This document shows, one piece after another, positions 45,173 to 56,165 of a stretch of DNA of 64,000 nucleotides. The stretch lies in contig CM060834.1 in the NCBI GenBank assembly GCA_030762175.1, forward strand, positions 69,087,001-69,151,000, in the 5' to 3' direction. A program made the translations under genes and the position numbers. Source of the DNA: Metallyticus violacea. Lineage: Eukaryota > Arthropoda > Insecta > Mantodea > Metallyticidae. The notes below the pieces were generated by a model. The model was given only the letters and a program-made list of their open reading frames with translations. It ran no database searches and was not told the origin of the DNA. The first letter of the stretch is position 1, and each line of letters begins with the position of its first letter.

Positions 45173-45959
45173 ATTTGCAGTTTTCGAGCCCATATTTGAT
45201 TCTGACTGAGCCAATTTGAACAAACCATGTCGCGTCGCTGTTCCTACAAACTACTGGCGCTTGCATTTACACGGCATATTACAACAATGCACATAATAGA
45301 TCCAGCGATCTGAATTGCATTCCGTAAGGGGTCATCATGATAAATGATTCATTTCTGGTTGTTTCGCTTGGTGGTTGGCACACTACACGGTATTCCGCAC
45401 CATTCTTTCGACAGAGCTAATGGGGGTTATAAACTTATGTGCAACACACAAATAAACACTTATACTAACAGTGGGCCGCCACCTCCTTGCCTTCCATCAA
45501 GCACAACCTCATGTCGCGTCCTTTATTTCCAGAGGTTAAATTCAAGTGCATGTGTACGCTCGCAACACTATTCAGGCTTGCCTTTTAATTCTCACCCTTA
45601 CTAATGGTTCCTACATGTTCGTTCAAACGTGCGTATTGTAAGGTATATTCAGGCATAACTTTAATCTTGATCATTTTATTAAAATAACGTACATTTACAA
45701 TATCTTTATTTATAGAAATGTTTCTTTGAATTAACAAATATCATTCAAGGACTATATTACAGAAGAAACAGAAGTTCTTTATGTCAGAAAGTATGCGGTG
45801 ATATATATTTTTAAAAATGTAACTTATCTAGCACACTCTTACCTTGGTCTTCTTCAAAGATCCTTAGGACCTAACACACTTATCCAATTCCAATTTTCAA
45901 AGCAAAGCACGCATAAATTCCTCTTTCTGAATCGCTTGCCTTCCCCAAGTCCACGGTCT
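45173..45959. other. No recognisable feature
   Basis: An 86-codon + frame (45344-45604) is unrecognised. Confidence 0.5.
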
Positions 45960-46960
45960 GGACCGTGTTCCACAAAAGCATGGTCTTATACATTACAAGT
46001 ATATGGACTTGTAGTTTGTAGTTATTAATAATTCTGTTCCACAAAGATTTCTTTATACGCTTATACTTTACAACTTCATACTTACAAGTGTACAATTGCA
46101 TTTCTTTGTACTGTTTCACAGGAATGTTATTGGTTGGACACCGGTAATTTGTATAAATTTCTCTACAAGTGTAGAATTACTGGTAACTTCAAATACTAGC
46201 TTAAAATTTATTATTTTTTAATGATATTGGGAATTAATTGACCTAAATATGCTAAGAATTAGCGAAAGTTTTAATAATAATGAGTAGGAATATGTATAAA
46301 GAAACAATACATTAGTATTTCTGTATTATAATAATAATAATAATAATAATAATATAAAGTTATATTAAGTGCAATTGAAGTACGGCTTATAACTGATATT
46401 GGTGTATCCTGTTTCAAATACATATTTTAGACCAACATCTGAATCAATATATCTTTAATGTTGTTGCTACATGCCACGAAAATAATAATAATCTCTTTTG
46501 ACACAAATTTCCCAGTTTTTTTTTCTTATTATGAGAACGTGATTTTCAAGCCACATAAACAAATAAATAAACCAATAATAAACCAATTAAAATTAGTCAA
46601 ATGGACTAATAAAATAAATGACTGAGAGCAATCGGGAAGCTCGACTCTTCTGCCATCTCTCGACGACTGAAATTGATGCTCCTAAATGTAGCCTTATAGG
46701 ACCATTTTCTCAAAGTGGATTGTTGTACTTGAATGTCGACAAATGAATAATGTAGTATTTAAATTATCATGAAGCATTGAGCACTCAGTACATTAAAAAT
46801 CCCTCAGGAGTGGACATAACCTAATTGACGCATGGTAAACAGCTGTTCCAGTACCTTGTTCTTGTATGATGTAACTTGTTACTTTTTACTAATACTTTAC
46901 AAGTATTGCACTTCTTTCGTGGAACAGAATATTACACGACCATACTTTGCAAAGACTTAA
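45960..46960. repeat. Diverged inverted-repeat region, possible foldback transposon
   Basis: GTTCCACAAAAGCATGGTC (about 45969) and TAATAATTCTGTTCCACAAAG (46027-46047) at the left correspond, inverted, to CTTTCGTGGAACAGAATATT and GACCATACTTTGC at 46915-46950. Short blocks such as TACTTTACAA and ACAAGTGTA recur inside. An ATA microsatellite lies at about 46327-46353. The ends cannot be fixed by eye. Confidence 0.45.
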
Positions 46961-47402
46961 ACTAATACGCGTGTACATATTAGATCATACTTTTGTGCAA
47001 AAGGGCCCTGGAATCTCCTACCTATAAGAAAACAAACGAGGGCTGAACGCTCTAGGTGACGGAATGTTTTGGGAGAAAAACAAATGCATGGGATGTAGAA
47101 TGCGCAGACGCAATCATTGTGAATATAAACGTCATACAGTACTGGGTAATTCAACAGAAAGTGACTGGTTGCCAAGCGCGTGCTACTGGTTTTCGAAATA
47201 TTTAATATTATTGCATCATTTCTAAAAAGATCTCTTGGCTCGCATAGTCACATACCAACTGTTTATATCGATTAATTAGGGCATCCCTCAAAATATCAGT
47301 AACAAAGTGAGTTTATATATATATATATATAATAAAGTATTTTAGTATTTTAGAAAACACAGAAATAAAATTAAAAGAAAAATAGATAAATAGTAAAGAA
47401 GT

Positions 47403-47450
47403 CAAAAGCAAAACACGCAAAAGCAAAACACACAAAAGCAAATATGCAAA
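47403..47450. repeat. 15-bp tandem repeat, three units
   Basis: AAAAGCAAAACACGC is repeated three times with small changes, just before the perfect inverted repeat. Confidence 0.8.
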
Positions 47451-47477
47451 GTTAAAAGCAGCACCAGAGGTGCAAAC

Positions 47478-47678
47478 AATATTAATGAAACATAAAAATA
47501 AAGAAACACTATTAACAATTTTCTAGCTTGTTGCCATTGAAGAACTCGCAGTAGTTCGAAATATAGCAATTTCAAGTGTGAATCTTTCTCTGTGTTTTAT
47601 CTTTATCTACTTTTATTATTAGTGTTAATTTGTTACATTGTTAATAGTGTTTCTTTATTTTTATGTTTCATTAATATT
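47478..47678. repeat. Perfect 42-bp inverted repeat, 117-base spacer
   Basis: Positions 47478-47519 are the exact reverse complement of 47637-47678 with no mismatch. Matching stops abruptly on both sides. Identity over 42 bp contrasts with the decayed repeats around it, so the duplication is recent or selected. No coding is seen. Confidence 0.93.
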
Positions 47679-48989
47679 ATATATATACTTTCGTTGTTAA
47701 CCCCTAATGACAGAAGACTTGGTTTAAAAAACTTCAGTATATACAACAATGTGCAAAGTAATTCCTGTTGCTATACATAAAAGTGCATATAAAGAATTGC
47801 ATAATATCGCAATAACAAAAGAGACATAAAATGTGGGAGAAGAAAGTAAACAAAAACTGAACATGAATACATATTCTAATATTTTCAATGACACACAATT
47901 TTTAATGCTTTAAAGGCCATACATGCATAGAAATATGTATTGTTAAAGTTATTTGGACTATTTCATTACTCTATTCTTATATGGCCTGAGTTTCTATAAA
48001 TGTCCTATGATGCTTCGAATGCAACAAGTGTAATATTATCTCCATTCTAAAAAAAATGCATCTAAAGTATCAACAAATGTGTTAAATATCCATAATGTTC
48101 ATTTATAATTAAAATCCTGTAACATTTTATATGTGTTGCAAAACAGACATAAAATTATGAATTCCTGAAAGCATCTCTTTGATAATCTGTCGTCTTCCTT
48201 TGTTATTTAAGCTTTGGTGCTGTCAACATGCTGAATTTCATGTCGAAAACTATCTCCAGTAATACCACGAGTCCGATAATTTTTAGGTAATTTAATTGAT
48301 GATAACGAATTTTTGCATAATAATGAATAATTGAGTTTGAAAGCCCAATTAAAATTACCTAAGAAAAATCACAAACAAGAAGGGGATTCGTCAATACAAT
48401 TGCAATGTGAGAACATTTTTTGTACTTTTACTATAATCATTGAAGTGACTTGGCTTATCTTTTTGATTTTTCTGAAAACATACACTAATTTTATTAGCTT
48501 TTATTCCAAACAGAACCGCGTGGAGATCTAAATTAAATAATATCCAAGGGCACACTAATATAACAGTTACCATTTACTACTATTTTTGTATCAATTATGT
48601 GTTGTTCCCTGTTATGATGACAGCTTCTTTTGGAATGCAGTGAGATAATCGAATCGAAGCAGAGGTGATAGAATGCATTGTTATTAATTTTTGCTCCAAG
48701 AAGGACTAATAAGAATCTGTAATTGAATAATTAAAAACAAATGAACATTTAAGGTTATAATGATTGTTCTAGGAATAAAAAAAATGTGGGAGAAAAAACT
48801 ATCCATTATTAATTTTTGAGCACCATGCTTTAAAACTATTGCTCCATTCTGATTGGAGAATAAGGTATCAATGAGACCGTACATTGGCTGAAAGGCGTTT
48901 GCGTACAATTGCCATGGCACTATGCACATCAAAACACTTCTTCCTTTCGCTAATAAAACGATTTGCATTACTTTATCAGCATATTATTC
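47679..48989. other. No recognisable feature
   Basis: AT-rich; frames up to 94 codons without known motifs. Confidence 0.55.
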
Positions 48990-49130
48990 GCAACTGCTTC
49001 CACAGTCTAGAGGTTCGCGGCTTGCGGTTCGATTCCAGGTCTCTCAGGTTTCTAGGTATGTCCCCAGCCCCCGGAGTATTTCCTTACCCTGGGGTGAATG
49101 CCAGATAGTTTTAAGGCTATTAATTCAAAC
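48990..49130 (+). repeat. Possible tRNA-derived repeat fragment
   Basis: TAGAGGTTCGCGGCTTGCGG with the B-box-like GGTTCGATTCC at about 49026, then a GC-richer body (CCCCAGCCCCCGGAG, ACCCTGGGGTGAATGCC). It stands out from AT-rich flanks, but no second copy is present here. Confidence 0.4.
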
Positions 49131-49845
49131 CTACAGTAAGTACCACATTCACAATCTATGTGCAATAAGACCAATGCAGTCAAAGCGACAAATAAATAAA
49201 CAGTTAAGGAAAATATTATTTGATAAAGCATTATAAAATACGCTAGGAGTTGCTTTGAACTGGTTTATAGTTGTAACATTGCCGAAAGAGCAAAAAAGAG
49301 ACTGGTGGCAACGCTGTGACATTTCTTTCTGTGTCGAATGAAAACAGTGGTAGCATTACAAAACGTGTTAAAGCACAGTGTTTGCATATGCAACAGCTTC
49401 CGCCTGCTCCGCATTCCTAGTTTATCTCACTCATTAAGGCACGGTGATACTAACAAATGAAAATAAAGCTCTTGTTACTGAAACATCTGCTTCAATCATA
49501 TAGAGCTTGTTTTGTTTCTGAATGACGCACCTTCCAGTTCGTAGATACTTCTCCGAAGAATTTTCAGTTACAAAGGGCCTATACTTTATTTAAGATATAT
49601 TGCAAAAATCTATTGGAAACTGGAAGAAAAAGATTATGAAATGGAAATACCTACTGAAATGGAGTGCTTTTTTCGAGGAGTTATAACTCTAATGTCATAA
49701 CTTAAATACGCGATTAACACATTGTTAAATAAATATGCCAAGTGGGATTTATAGCTATTTATGAAGCGTGAAATTAAGAAGCTCAGCTTCTTAAAAACAC
49801 GAGTCCATTTAAATAATAATAAAATAATAAAACAATAAAAAATAA

Positions 49846-49876
<31 letters not shown>

Positions 49877-50294
49877 TTTCATATGCACAATGTTTTCTAC
49901 TGCGCAAAATTTACATTAAATAAATATTTCAAAATGAAGAGGTAATAACATCCCGATGGTTCGTAATCAACAAAGCAATTAGTAAAAGTTATTATTTATG
50001 CTATAGTTTGTCACTTACTTGGTACTGGTTAATGATTATATTGGCACAATCCGTGAATTTAAGCCAACGCATAATTTTTTTGGTTGCACAGATTGCGAAT
50101 ATAACATGCAATTTAATGCTGCACTAAATTCCTCTGAAATAATTCTGACCAAATAACCCTAGAAGTTCCAAGTTCATATTTTTCACTACAGGAAAATCTT
50201 AAAAACAAGAAGTGTTCCACCGAATAATAATTAATATTTATACTAATACTGTAATAGCCATGTGAGGTGAAGTTTTATTCCTTAATTTTATTAT
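49131..50294. other. No recognisable gene; (AAT)n at 49844-49875
   Basis: AT-rich DNA with one AAT microsatellite. Confidence 0.55.
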
Positions 50295-50346
50295 CAGAGC
50301 CTGGAAGTTAGGCAAAATGCCCTTTCTATCTCGGTGGATATATTTA
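50295..50346 (+). mobile_element. Solo end of the hAT-like family
   Basis: CAGAGCCTGGAAGTTAGGCA at 50295 continues through TCTATCTCGGTGGATATATT and TAAGAG. It matches the inward-reading right ends of the two elements at 42.5 and 44.1 kb for about 52 bp, then stops matching. No partner end is found nearby. Confidence 0.85.
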
Positions 50347-52114
50347 AGAGTCAGACAGCAATATATGTTCTTTGTTTGCATTCAGCTATGCTATTCCTTT
50401 AATTATTCAGGTAATTCAGTCAATTTCGTGACGTGCGCACTCATAACTCAATTCCGCGAAATAATGTCTTCCCTGCTGCATAAAAATTTTAAGACTCGTC
50501 ATAGGTACTAACAACAATCAGGTGAATTGCAACTTTACCCACTGTCTTGGAAAAAAATACTTTTAAAAGACATGTTAAATAAGTTACACAGACAAAAGTT
50601 ATTTAAAAACGAAATATTTAGTTCGAAATGGTAGGAGCTGAAACTTTGCAAAGCAATATTAACGGAAATTGATTTCCAGCGACGATTAGCGAGATAAGTA
50701 GTAAATGGGCAAAGCATCTAAAACTCTTTGTCTGGAGTAAATAAAATGCAGGTAATTGGAATGATATGAGAATGTATAAAAAGAAAGTTCTGTATAAAGG
50801 AGGAAAAGCAAACTAAAAAACAAAATAGGATCGCATTGAGGGAGAAAGGATTTAAAATTTTGTTTTGGAAAATAGCAAACAATTGAGAGAAGATTAGTAA
50901 ACAGTAAACTTGTTGCGAAACTGTCGATAATACAACTCCTGTTTGGAATTTTATGGCACTGTAGTCCTCTTTCGGAAAATGATCTGTGGGATTTGAAACG
51001 CAGAGCTTTCACTTTTAGCACCAAAGCCCTCCATTGAGTTAACATAATTATCTGCGGTTAGTATTTGTAACTCCTTCCTGCTCTCTCGGCTTCAGTCGGT
51101 CTCAAAAACCGATTCCCCAAGAAACAACTTACTTAAACTGTGTCTTTCATTTAGACATTAAAAATGCAGGGTGTTTTAGAAAGTATTGATAGAATCTAAA
51201 TTGCTTACACTTTGGTACTTTGGATTTGCATAATTTGTTTAACATTATGACGTAATAATATTCTATAAATTATTAAAAATGCAAAAGCAAAAATCCTGAT
51301 CACTTTGAACATCATGATAAAATAAAAGCATGGTCAAATTTATAGATAAAATGACTGTACATTAATAAAGGAATGAGGAAAAAATGCAAAACATTTTTTC
51401 AGGCCAGCGTACAGTAAAGGAGTCGACCAGTTCACCGCAGATAGTGAAACAGAACGTGACAGGCGTTATCTACAAAACTTAAAAGTAGTCAAACGATACT
51501 GGTTTTTCATGTATGCTAATAACCATACATTTTAAGTGAATAAGAACGTCGTATTTAACATAAAATATGACGCGCTTATTCATAAAAATGAGAAGGAAAA
51601 AAAAACTAATATCAATTTGAAAGGCTAAGCTGTCACACAAATAGCTGGAATGCTTGGTCAATATGACAAACTGAATATCTACTAAATAAATTTGTTTAAT
51701 GTAAAGTATTATTTGATACATTGCACTTTTATGTTGTGCTTTAGAAACCAAAGTGAAGAATCATGTATGCACAAAGGATTGAACGAGAGACGATCACAGA
51801 GAATATTCAACGAACTTGGAGCGTTGGGTCAAGTGTTAGTGAGAAGTTAGTGACCACGGCGGAAAAAATTTTAGGGTGCGGTTAAACCCGGATTTTACTT
51901 ATTTTTGTCTCTTAATTGAAATTAAAGGTTTATTTATTTATTTATTATGTTTAAATGATTTAATTGTTTTTATTTCATTATTTTAAAATTGTTTTAATTA
52001 AAGGTTATTGAGTATTTATTTTTATTTTTCTTTAGGAGAGTAGTATAAAGAATGGGAGAAATGAAGAATTTAGTGATGACCAGCGGGTAGTCATTTCTGA
52101 CCACTCGCTTCGTG
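50347..52114. other. No recognisable gene
   Basis: Includes a 119-codon minus frame (50686-51045) without known motifs and a TTTA repeat near 51930-51950. Confidence 0.5.
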
Positions 52115-52376
52115 TCAGCAAAGATGGATTTTGTCTGATAAAGGAAAGTGCTGAAAAAATTCATACGGTCTCTCCAACATGAACAAATCGCTCCATATAG
52201 ATGAAGTTGTTATCACCGTTATGAAGGACTTCCAAAAACTTCTTGCGGAGATTCTGAATAATGCCTTCCAAACCTTGCAAAACGTCATCATTGAATGGGA
52301 AGAATTTCTACAACACAACCTCACACTAGGAAGCGCGGTTTACAAAGTCAAGGTAGTTATCCAGGATGAGAAATAA
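52115..52376 (+). pseudogene. Possible Tc1/mariner-like transposase tail
   Basis: The + frame 52179-52376 (65 codons) reads DEVVITVMKDFQKLLAEIL and AFQTLQNVIIEWEEFLQHN. The spacing of hydrophobic and acidic residues resembles the final helices of Tc1/mariner transposases, of the form EVIxAVxDFFxxL...FxxGIxxLxxRWxKCI. There is no DDE motif and no end motif GDYV. The similarity is weak and pattern-based; an unrelated frame is possible. Confidence 0.35.
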
Positions 52377-52540
52377 GAGTATGTTATCTTCTTTTGCAAT
52401 GGAACATGGTGTTAAAATAAAGGTTTAAAAAAACGTACACGCATACCTCAGCAATGGATAATTTTTTTTGTACATTATGCAGAAAATTGCCGGTTTCATT
52501 CAAGCCATATACACTCTTTATTTATCACTCTAATCAAACC

Positions 52541-52798
52541 GTCACGGGTGGCCAAGGTTGTTAAGGCGTGGACTCGTGAGCGGGAGGTCTAAAGTTCGTC
52601 CGTCCTCCATGACTGGTTATTTTATTTTTTTTTTTTCAGGTTTTCCTCAGTCCTCATTACTGGCAAATGCCGGGGAGGTACCCTAAACTTAGGCCTCGAA
52701 CGCTTCCTTCCTTAAAAATAAATCCTTTCCCAATATATCATTTCATTTCATGTATCACCAATGTCCACTGCTTGTGGTGCCTCAGTAGTAAACACTAC
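52541..52798 (+). repeat. SINE-B with a deletion in the B box
   Basis: The head GTCACGGGTGGCCAAGGTTG is intact, but AAAGTTCGTCCGTCC shows the B-box to GCCAGGACC part deleted by about 12 bp. The body has TGCCGGGGAGGTACCCTAAA, and the tail is GTAAACACTACTAA. Confidence 0.93.
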
Positions 52799-53641
52799 TA
52801 ATATATTCCACAGCCAAAATCGAAGTAATTTATTATATCAAGTGCCGTGTTTTAAGTGGAACCAATGCTTAACGTCATCCTGTCAACCGCAAAATCACCT
52901 ACCTACCTTTAGCTTAGTGAACGCATTATCCGAATTTCTATCAGGAATCGATCTCGAGTGCATTAAGTGCACGAAGCTGTTTCAAGGCTTCGTGCCAGAT
53001 AAGGTACAGTCCCTGACTACACAGAAAGCGATAAACTTACGTCATCAGGATTAAATAGCACAAAACCTCGTAGCAACCGATATCTTCACGTTTAGGCAAA
53101 TGCTTGTAGTGCCTTTAAACATCTCGTATATCTTATCTTTGTGATTAAGAGCCCGTGTACTGCTTCTTTCAGTTTTCCTGCGTCTTTTAACTAGTATTGA
53201 CTGATTGTTAAAGCCTTTTATTCTTTTCTCACGTACCTTCAATCGATGGCTGCTATTGAAAACTGAAATTAGTTTTCTATTATGTGTTCCGGAAAACTCA
53301 TCACAGTGCGGATGGTAATGTTACCACAATACAAATCATCACACAAATTATTAGAGCAATGCTGATTTTATGCAAGAGGTTCTACAAATTGTCAATTATT
53401 ATTACTAATCACGATCAACAATAGCACAACAGATTATGTACGGATCCTTTCACGACATTGAAACTGCGCGATTGCATTACCTGTTTAAACACAGCTTTGT
53501 TCATCATTAATTCCATATCCTGGGCGGGTTTTCGCTTGTACGCATGAAAAGATTTTTGAAAAAGCGTTTCTTCAAATCTCCATCGAGCCTACCTACTAGG
53601 CACCGGGAAAAAAGGACAAAAAAAGTATACATGAGTGTGTT
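52799..53641. other. No recognisable feature
   Basis: Frames of 63-97 codons without recognised motifs. Confidence 0.5.
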
Positions 53642-53779
53642 AATGCTCTAGCGGTCGCAATTTTTGTTATTTCCAACGAAACTCGGTACATAGCCATCAA
53701 TTAACAAACGATTCGTCGAGTTCGTTAACCATAAATATTAGACCATTGGGGACGGGGTTTAACATAAAACGAAAATTAA

Positions 53780-53845
<66 letters not shown>
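53780..53845. repeat. Compound (TA)n-(AAT)n microsatellite
   Basis: A TA run (about 53780-53806) passes directly into AAT repeats (to about 53845). It lies inside the first long unit of the 135-bp array and accounts for part of that unit's extra length. Confidence 0.95.
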
Positions 53846-53847
<2 letters not shown>

Positions 53848-54024
53848 CAAAAATCGTTATAGCGGCTGGAAGTATTGTTTTTTTTTTCTCAACAAATCTC
53901 GTTATATTTCTTTAAAATAAATTTATAAAATTAGTTTCCGAAAATAAGGACAATCTGGCCATTAGGTGTGGGGATTAAAGCAAAATTATCGCTCTAGCGG
54001 CCGCAATTTTAAAATTGTTAAATC

Positions 54025-54092
54025 AAATTCAGTATAATACTTCTTAGGCTTTCACGGCCGGTGTTGTCATTAAAACAATTAAATTCAGTATA
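54025..54092. mobile_element. 44-bp insertion with exact 12-bp target duplication
   Basis: AAATTCAGTATA occurs at 54025-54036 and 54081-54092. Between them are 44 bp, including CTTCTTAGGCTTTCACGGCC. They are absent from the other units of the array, where the same position continues without a break. It looks like a severely truncated retroposed sequence of unknown family. Confidence 0.75.
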
Positions 54093-54745
54093 TACCATTG
54101 AAAGAAAATAAGAAAAATAGTTTCTGAAAATCAAAGAAATCCAGTTATTAGGAGGGGGGTTAACCCAAAATTTAAAAATAGCTCTAGTGGCATTAATATT
54201 AGTTTGTTTGTTTTTCGCAACAAACCACGTATAATATCAAAAATAGTTTCTGAAAATCGGGGAAATCGGGCCATTAGGTATGGGGGTTTACTTGAAACCC
54301 ATATTAAAAATCCTCTAGCAACACCAATATTTTTTTCACAACAAATCTCGGCATATACCATTTAAATCAAATAAGAAAAATAGTTTCTGAAAATTAGTGA
54401 AATCAGATATTAGGAGATTTACCTTATATACAAAATTTAAAACTTTCTCTATCGGCACCAATGTTTCTTTCTTTCTCCCCCCCCCCCTTGCAACGAAACT
54501 CCGTACATACCATTTACATAAAATAAGAAAATAGTTCCTGAAAATTAGAGAAATCGGGCTTTAGCAGTAGGGTTTGCCTGAGACCCAAAATTTATAAATC
54601 GCTCTAGTGGCACCAATATTTGTTTCTTCACAACAAAGTTCAGTACATACCATTTAAATAAAATGAAAAAAAAAAAAGTTTACGAATTAGGAAAATTGGA
54701 CCATTAGAACTAGGTATATACCTCAAAACCTAAATTTAAAAAGCC

Positions 54746-55033
54746 CGCTTGCGTTTAATTTTCTCTAAATTGTTTTAAAATAAAAGACCAAATTCATTCA
54801 ACTTATAAACTGTATTTATAACAATGCATTTGTTTCATTTTTAACAAAAGCACCGACGTGAAGATAGCAAATGTGAAATATTAATCTAATGTGTTTTGAA
54901 AACTATTTTTGTATGTAATAGAGTTCAGTAATAACCTTCAGAAAATGTCTGGTTCTCGAGACTCGATATCAATAATCCGGTCTTACTTGACGACTGCGCC
55001 AAAGCCACATGCTTCATAATTTTCGTCCGTTGT
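54746..55033. other. No recognisable feature
   Basis: Short AT-rich spacer. Confidence 0.5.
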
Positions 55034-55383
55034 GCGATATTGTTTTTTTTCTCTCTCTCTCTCTCTCTTTTTTTTTTTTTTTAACGATTTATTTATGGAC
55101 GCTCTTTAACAGCTCAGGTCATCAGCGTCCCATTCAACTCAGGGCGTGAAACGGCCGACAAATTTTGCTCAGAGGCCTCTCTTTCAGGCTTGAGGTTCTT
55201 TTTCGTGCCGTAAATGTACGACACGGGACCCACGGCTTTACTTCCCTTCCGAAGGAAGCCATACTTAGGATATTTACGCCCCGAAAAAAATCCATCGGTC
55301 CTGGCCGGGTTCGAACCCGCGATCTTGGGTTTAGGAGGCTAGTATAGTAACCATTACACCACTAGGACAGAGCGATATTGTTT
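55034..55383 (-). mobile_element. SINE-A with exact 12-bp target duplication
   Basis: GCGATATTGTTT occurs at 55034-55045 and 55372-55383. Inside are a TC run and a T run (tail complement, about 55050-55082), then a full minus SINE-A with a well kept head. The B box on - is GGGTTCGAACCC, and GGCCAGGACC closes the acceptor-like stem against GTCCTAGTGG. Confidence 0.96.
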
Positions 55384-55855
55384 CGAATGCTCCATTAGTC
55401 TGGGCATACTGGTTCTTTAGAAACTTAATTTCACAACTCTGAAATTTGAACAGAAAGATCATTGACCATAGGTTCTTCATGTCAAATTCCTTTTATAAGA
55501 CCCTTCTACAATCTCTGCAATTATTGAGGTCTAGTTCACTAACATCGTGCATTTGAAAAGAGCATAGACTGGCCGCTTCGCATACATAAAACTCAAAACA
55601 CAGTTATCAGAGGAACCTATATGAATGAGGTAAAAATATTACCAAAAATAAAATAAATAAATAACCTTCAATTTGTAAAAAAATTACTTGACATTTTACA
55701 GAATACTGTACTTTGCCTGTTTTCTGTTTACAGTTTCTGAAAAAGATGCACTCAACGATTTAACCTGTATATAAACGAAATTAGATAACACTTTACAATG
55801 TTTACAATTTACTAAAAAATATGGAAAAGAACAATATGTTCTTTTAGCAGCATTC
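55384..55855. other. No recognisable feature
   Basis: AT-rich spacer between two SINEs. Confidence 0.55.
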
Positions 55856-56165
55856 ACTTCTAACCTAGCGCCACGGGTGGCCGAGGTCGTTAAAGCGCGA
55901 GGTCTGGGTTTCGAATCCCGCCAGAACCGTTTTCCCTGACTGGGTTTTTTTCCTAAGGCTTTCCTCAGTCCTCATAAGTGGAAACTGCCGGGGAGGTACC
56001 CTAAACTTAGGTCTGGAACGCTTCCTTCCTTAAAAAAAATAAACAAATAAATAAAAATCCTTTCCCAATATATCAACTGATTTCATGTATCATCAGTGTC
56101 ACCGCCTGTGGTGCCCGAGTAGTAAAAACGGGCGTTAAACACTACTAAAAAAAACTTCTAACCTA
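55856..56165 (+). mobile_element. SINE-B with exact 12-bp target duplication and shortened head
   Basis: ACTTCTAACCTA occurs at 55856-55867 and 56154-56165. The + SINE-B starts GCGCCACGGGTGGCCGAGGT. About 18 bp between the A and B boxes are missing (AAAGCGCGAGGTCTGGG). The rest is complete, with the tail GGGCGTTAAACACTACTAAA. Confidence 0.96.

Larger units (their letters stand above)
53642..54745. repeat. Tandem array of about 135-bp units, around seven copies
   Basis: A block like GCTCTAGTGGCACCAATATT starts units at 53645, 53991, 54181, about 54312, about 54447, 54601 and, degraded, about 54740. Each is followed by ACAAATCTCGGTACATACC, AATAGTTTCTGAAAAT and ATCGGGCCATTAGG-type blocks. Spacing is 131-154 bp for the regular units and longer where insertions sit. 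Divergence is high. A satellite-like origin is likely. Confidence 0.85.
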
